The notes beneath the pieces are model-generated. The model saw only the letters and a program-made list of their open reading frames with translations. It was not told the DNA's origin and ran no database searches. DNA of 64,000 bases from Gremmenia infestans. Lineage: Eukaryota > Ascomycota > Leotiomycetes > Helotiales > Hamatocanthoscyphaceae. The stretch lies in assembly GCA_032629725.1 (NCBI GenBank), contig JAFEVB010000006.1:1-64000 (forward strand). Direction: 5' to 3'. The position numbers were made by a program, and so were the translations under genes. Positions within the stretch are counted from its first letter, which is position 1, and each line of letters begins with the position of its first letter. Shown piece after piece: positions 61,752-64,000 of the stretch.

Positions 61752-62325
61752 TAACTATATTTAGTTTTTTCTATAGAGCTTTTTAGAGCAACTTAGATCT
61801 ATAATTTTAAGTAATCTAAGAATCTATCTTTTATTAGTTTTTTTATTAGTTTTTATTTAGTTAATATCTTTTTATTAGCTAATTTAATTATTAGCTATAT
61901 TAATCTATATTTATTTTTAGCTATATTAGTAAAGTTTTATTTAGTTATATTATATATTAATAGTAATATAAGCATTTAAATAGTAAGATCTATATTATAA
62001 TAGTAATAGTAAATAAGAAAGATTATAAACTATAGTAGAAGATTATATTATAGTAGAGAAAAGAAATAGCTCTAGTTATAAAAGAGAAAACTATTTATAT
62101 TAGAATATAAGTAATCTATATTATAAACTATATTATAAACTATATTATATATTCTAACCTTTCTAGTTATATAATTTAATATAGCTTAGTTAATAAAAAG
62201 ATATTACCTTTTTATATCTATAATACTATTTAAAAATACTAAGTATTATTAATTAGAATACCTAGAATTAAGTCTATACTATATAGTAGAGAAGTGATTA
62301 TATATTAATATCTATAATACTAATA
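61752..62325 (+). repeat. Copia LTR, 3' LTR of the forward remnant
   Basis: About 574 bp, directly after the RNase H tail; ends aatactaata (ancestral ATACCAACA). Aligns with the reverse LTR at 14707-15247. Contains a short tandem duplication of tatattataaac near 62115-62140. Confidence 0.78.
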
Positions 62326-63738
62326 GTTATAAATAGTTTTATTAAATATAGTATTATAGTATTATATTTGCTTATAGATTTATATTACTATTAAGTCTAT
62401 AGCTACTATTATTTCCGTATTTATAGTTATTTTATTAGTTATTTAATAGTTTTTATTATAATAATAATAAATAAAATCTTCTCTTTTAGTATTATATTAT
62501 CTCTTTTTAATATTTATAAAACTAGTAGTATTAGATATAGCTTTAATAATATGCTCTTTAGTAGATAGTTTCTAATAAATTATATTATTAATACTTTATA
62601 TAGAATTTAGATTTAGGATTATATTTATACTTTTATTAATACTTTTTCTTTTATTAATTTTCGCTATAGCTAATATAGGCGTCTATAGTATTAATAAATA
62701 ACTTTTACTTACTTTATTAATTATTAAATATATATTATAAATAGTATTAGCTAGATTATACTTTAAGAAAAATATTCTACTTTTTTTTAACTATTCTATT
62801 ATTAGTTCTAGAGTCTATTCTAGTAGTTTATCTATTTTTTATAATACTTTAAGTTATCTTAAAACTTTATTTTACTTAAAAGCAGTTAGTATATAGATAC
62901 TATTTTATTAAAGTATTCTTTTAAATACTATTAATACTAAGGGATATACGATTTTAAATACTATTATACTCTATTTATTAAAATTATATTTATAGTTTTT
63001 CTATAGTATTTTATTAGAGTATGTTCTAATTATTTATATTATTAACTTATAGACTATATATTTTATAACTTTCTTTTTTATCTAGTTCTCTTTTAAGTTA
63101 AAGTTAATAAATTTATATTTTTATATCTATAGATCTATATAACCTTAGAATTCTAGTAGACATTCTATTATATTATCTCTTAAGTTATTATTATTAAATT
63201 CTTCTTTATACTATAAAGTATTAAATAATATCTGCTACTTTTAGATTATCTTCTTTTTTTAATCTATTATTATTAGATCTAGATTTAGATATATCCCTAG
63301 TATATTTACACGTTTGCTTTATTCTAACTATACTATTTTTATTAGTATTTTAAAGTTATTTTAGTTCTAATAGCTTTATAGAATTTATCTTAATTTTAAT
63401 ATATTTATATATAGTTTTAATACTTATATTATCTTATTTAGTATACTTCTTAGTATACACTTTAGGTAATTTATAAGCTTTAGTTATTTTATATAATAGA
63501 TATAAGCTTTAGAACCTCTCTATATACCTAGAAGCTCTTAGATAGAATTTTAAGATATCTATTAGATTTATAGAACCTTTTTATATATCTAGCATATCCT
63601 TTAGATCTTATTATTACTATCTTTTAGTATAGGAAAACTAGTAGTAGAACCTTTCTATATATATAACTACTATCTTCTTTATCTTTTTTTTAAAACCTTA
63701 CTACTTTATAATTAACTATAAAGTTAATTACTAATTAG
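62326..63738. other. RIPed DNA, no identified domain
   Basis: AT-rich and stop-rich in all frames, with no recognisable protein remnant or repeat pair. Confidence 0.5.
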
Positions 63739-64000
63739 TATTAGTATTATAGATTTTAATATATAATTATTTCTTCTATACTATATAGTAGACTTAATTC
63801 TAGTATTCTAGTTAATATTACTTAGTATTTATAGTAGTATTATATATATAAAAAGGTAATATCTCTTTACTAACTAAGCTATATAAGATTATATAACTAG
63901 AAAGGTCGAGATACTAGACTATTATTCTAATATATACTATTTTCTAATAATTTTAATTACTTAATCTATACTATTTCTATAGATCTATACACTTTTATTT
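63739..64000 (-). repeat. Copia LTR, reverse, running off the window
   Basis: Starts tattagtattatag, the RIPed form of TGTTGGTATCACAG at 14707, and follows that LTR for about 200 bp (ends ctagactattattctaatata). At about 63953-63980 it resembles the 25 bp that lie just outside the LTR at 14683-14706, so the local structure is complex. Confidence 0.65.

Noticed and set aside
14707..64000. tRNA, rRNA or CRISPR-like features in the AT-rich block
   Set aside because: None seen; regular repeats there are LTRs, microsatellites or tandem duplications in retrotransposon relics.

Overview
The window looks like a filamentous ascomycete (Pezizomycotina) chromosome with a two-speed layout. A small gene island of balanced base composition (about 3.72-14.7 kb) sits between very AT-rich blocks (1-3.7 kb and 14.7-64 kb). 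The AT-rich DNA is almost devoid of CpA/TpG and full of TpA and in-frame TAA/TAG, the signature of repeat-induced point mutation (RIP). The host is inferred from this, from short GT-AG introns with CTAAC-like branch sites, and from a Zn2Cys6 regulator. The species cannot be told.

Gene island. Five genes can be supported: (1) a 258-residue six-helix membrane protein (4628-5404, +); (2) a 374-residue polytopic membrane protein with one 53-bp intron (6206-7383, -), tentatively of the PaxA/AtmA type found in fungal terpenoid clusters; (3) a 530-residue Baeyer-Villiger-type flavin monooxygenase (7848-9440, +), transcribed divergently from gene 2 across 464 bp; (4) a 704-residue Zn2Cys6 regulator in five exons, one only 15 nt long (9926-12336, +); (5) a 308-residue metallophosphoesterase (12574-13500, -), probably a housekeeping neighbour. 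Genes 1-4 look like a small or remnant secondary-metabolite cluster. A TCGGTAC element is repeated in the 2/3 divergent promoter and again upstream of the regulator. No backbone synthase or prenyltransferase is in view.

Left AT block. A truncated, reverse-oriented Ty3/Gypsy copy (128-2877) ends in an LTR that largely escaped RIP and shows the ancestral terminus TGTCACGGG. It is followed by a diverged reverse LTR relic and a 140-bp AAT microsatellite right at the island border.

Right AT block. This is a stack of dead retrotransposons whose nesting can be read from LTRs and target-site duplications (TSDs). A reverse Ty1/Copia element (3' LTR at 14707-15247) is split inside its RNase H region by a reverse Gypsy element (15513-28693, 175-bp LTRs, TSD TATAA). 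That element is split in its gag by a forward Gypsy element (20911-27480, 483-bp LTRs, TSD TTTAG). A forward Copia relic follows (about 30.3-34.7 kb), then a less-mutated 1.1-kb segment. A large interval bounded by 265-280-bp direct repeats (37374-52308) contains a complete forward Gypsy element (42340-48322, 232-bp LTRs, TSD GTTAT). From 52.3 to 64 kb there are Copia-type fragments in both orientations, several ~570-bp Copia LTRs, and a 175-bp solo LTR with TSD CTTAT.

One segment does not fit. At about 55.72-57.79 kb a 2-kb stretch is A+C-rich on the plus strand, poor in G and T, opens with C homopolymers, carries abundant CpA (so it was never RIPed), and has no coding or repeat logic. It is either a sequencing/assembly artefact or an unusual strand-asymmetric insertion.
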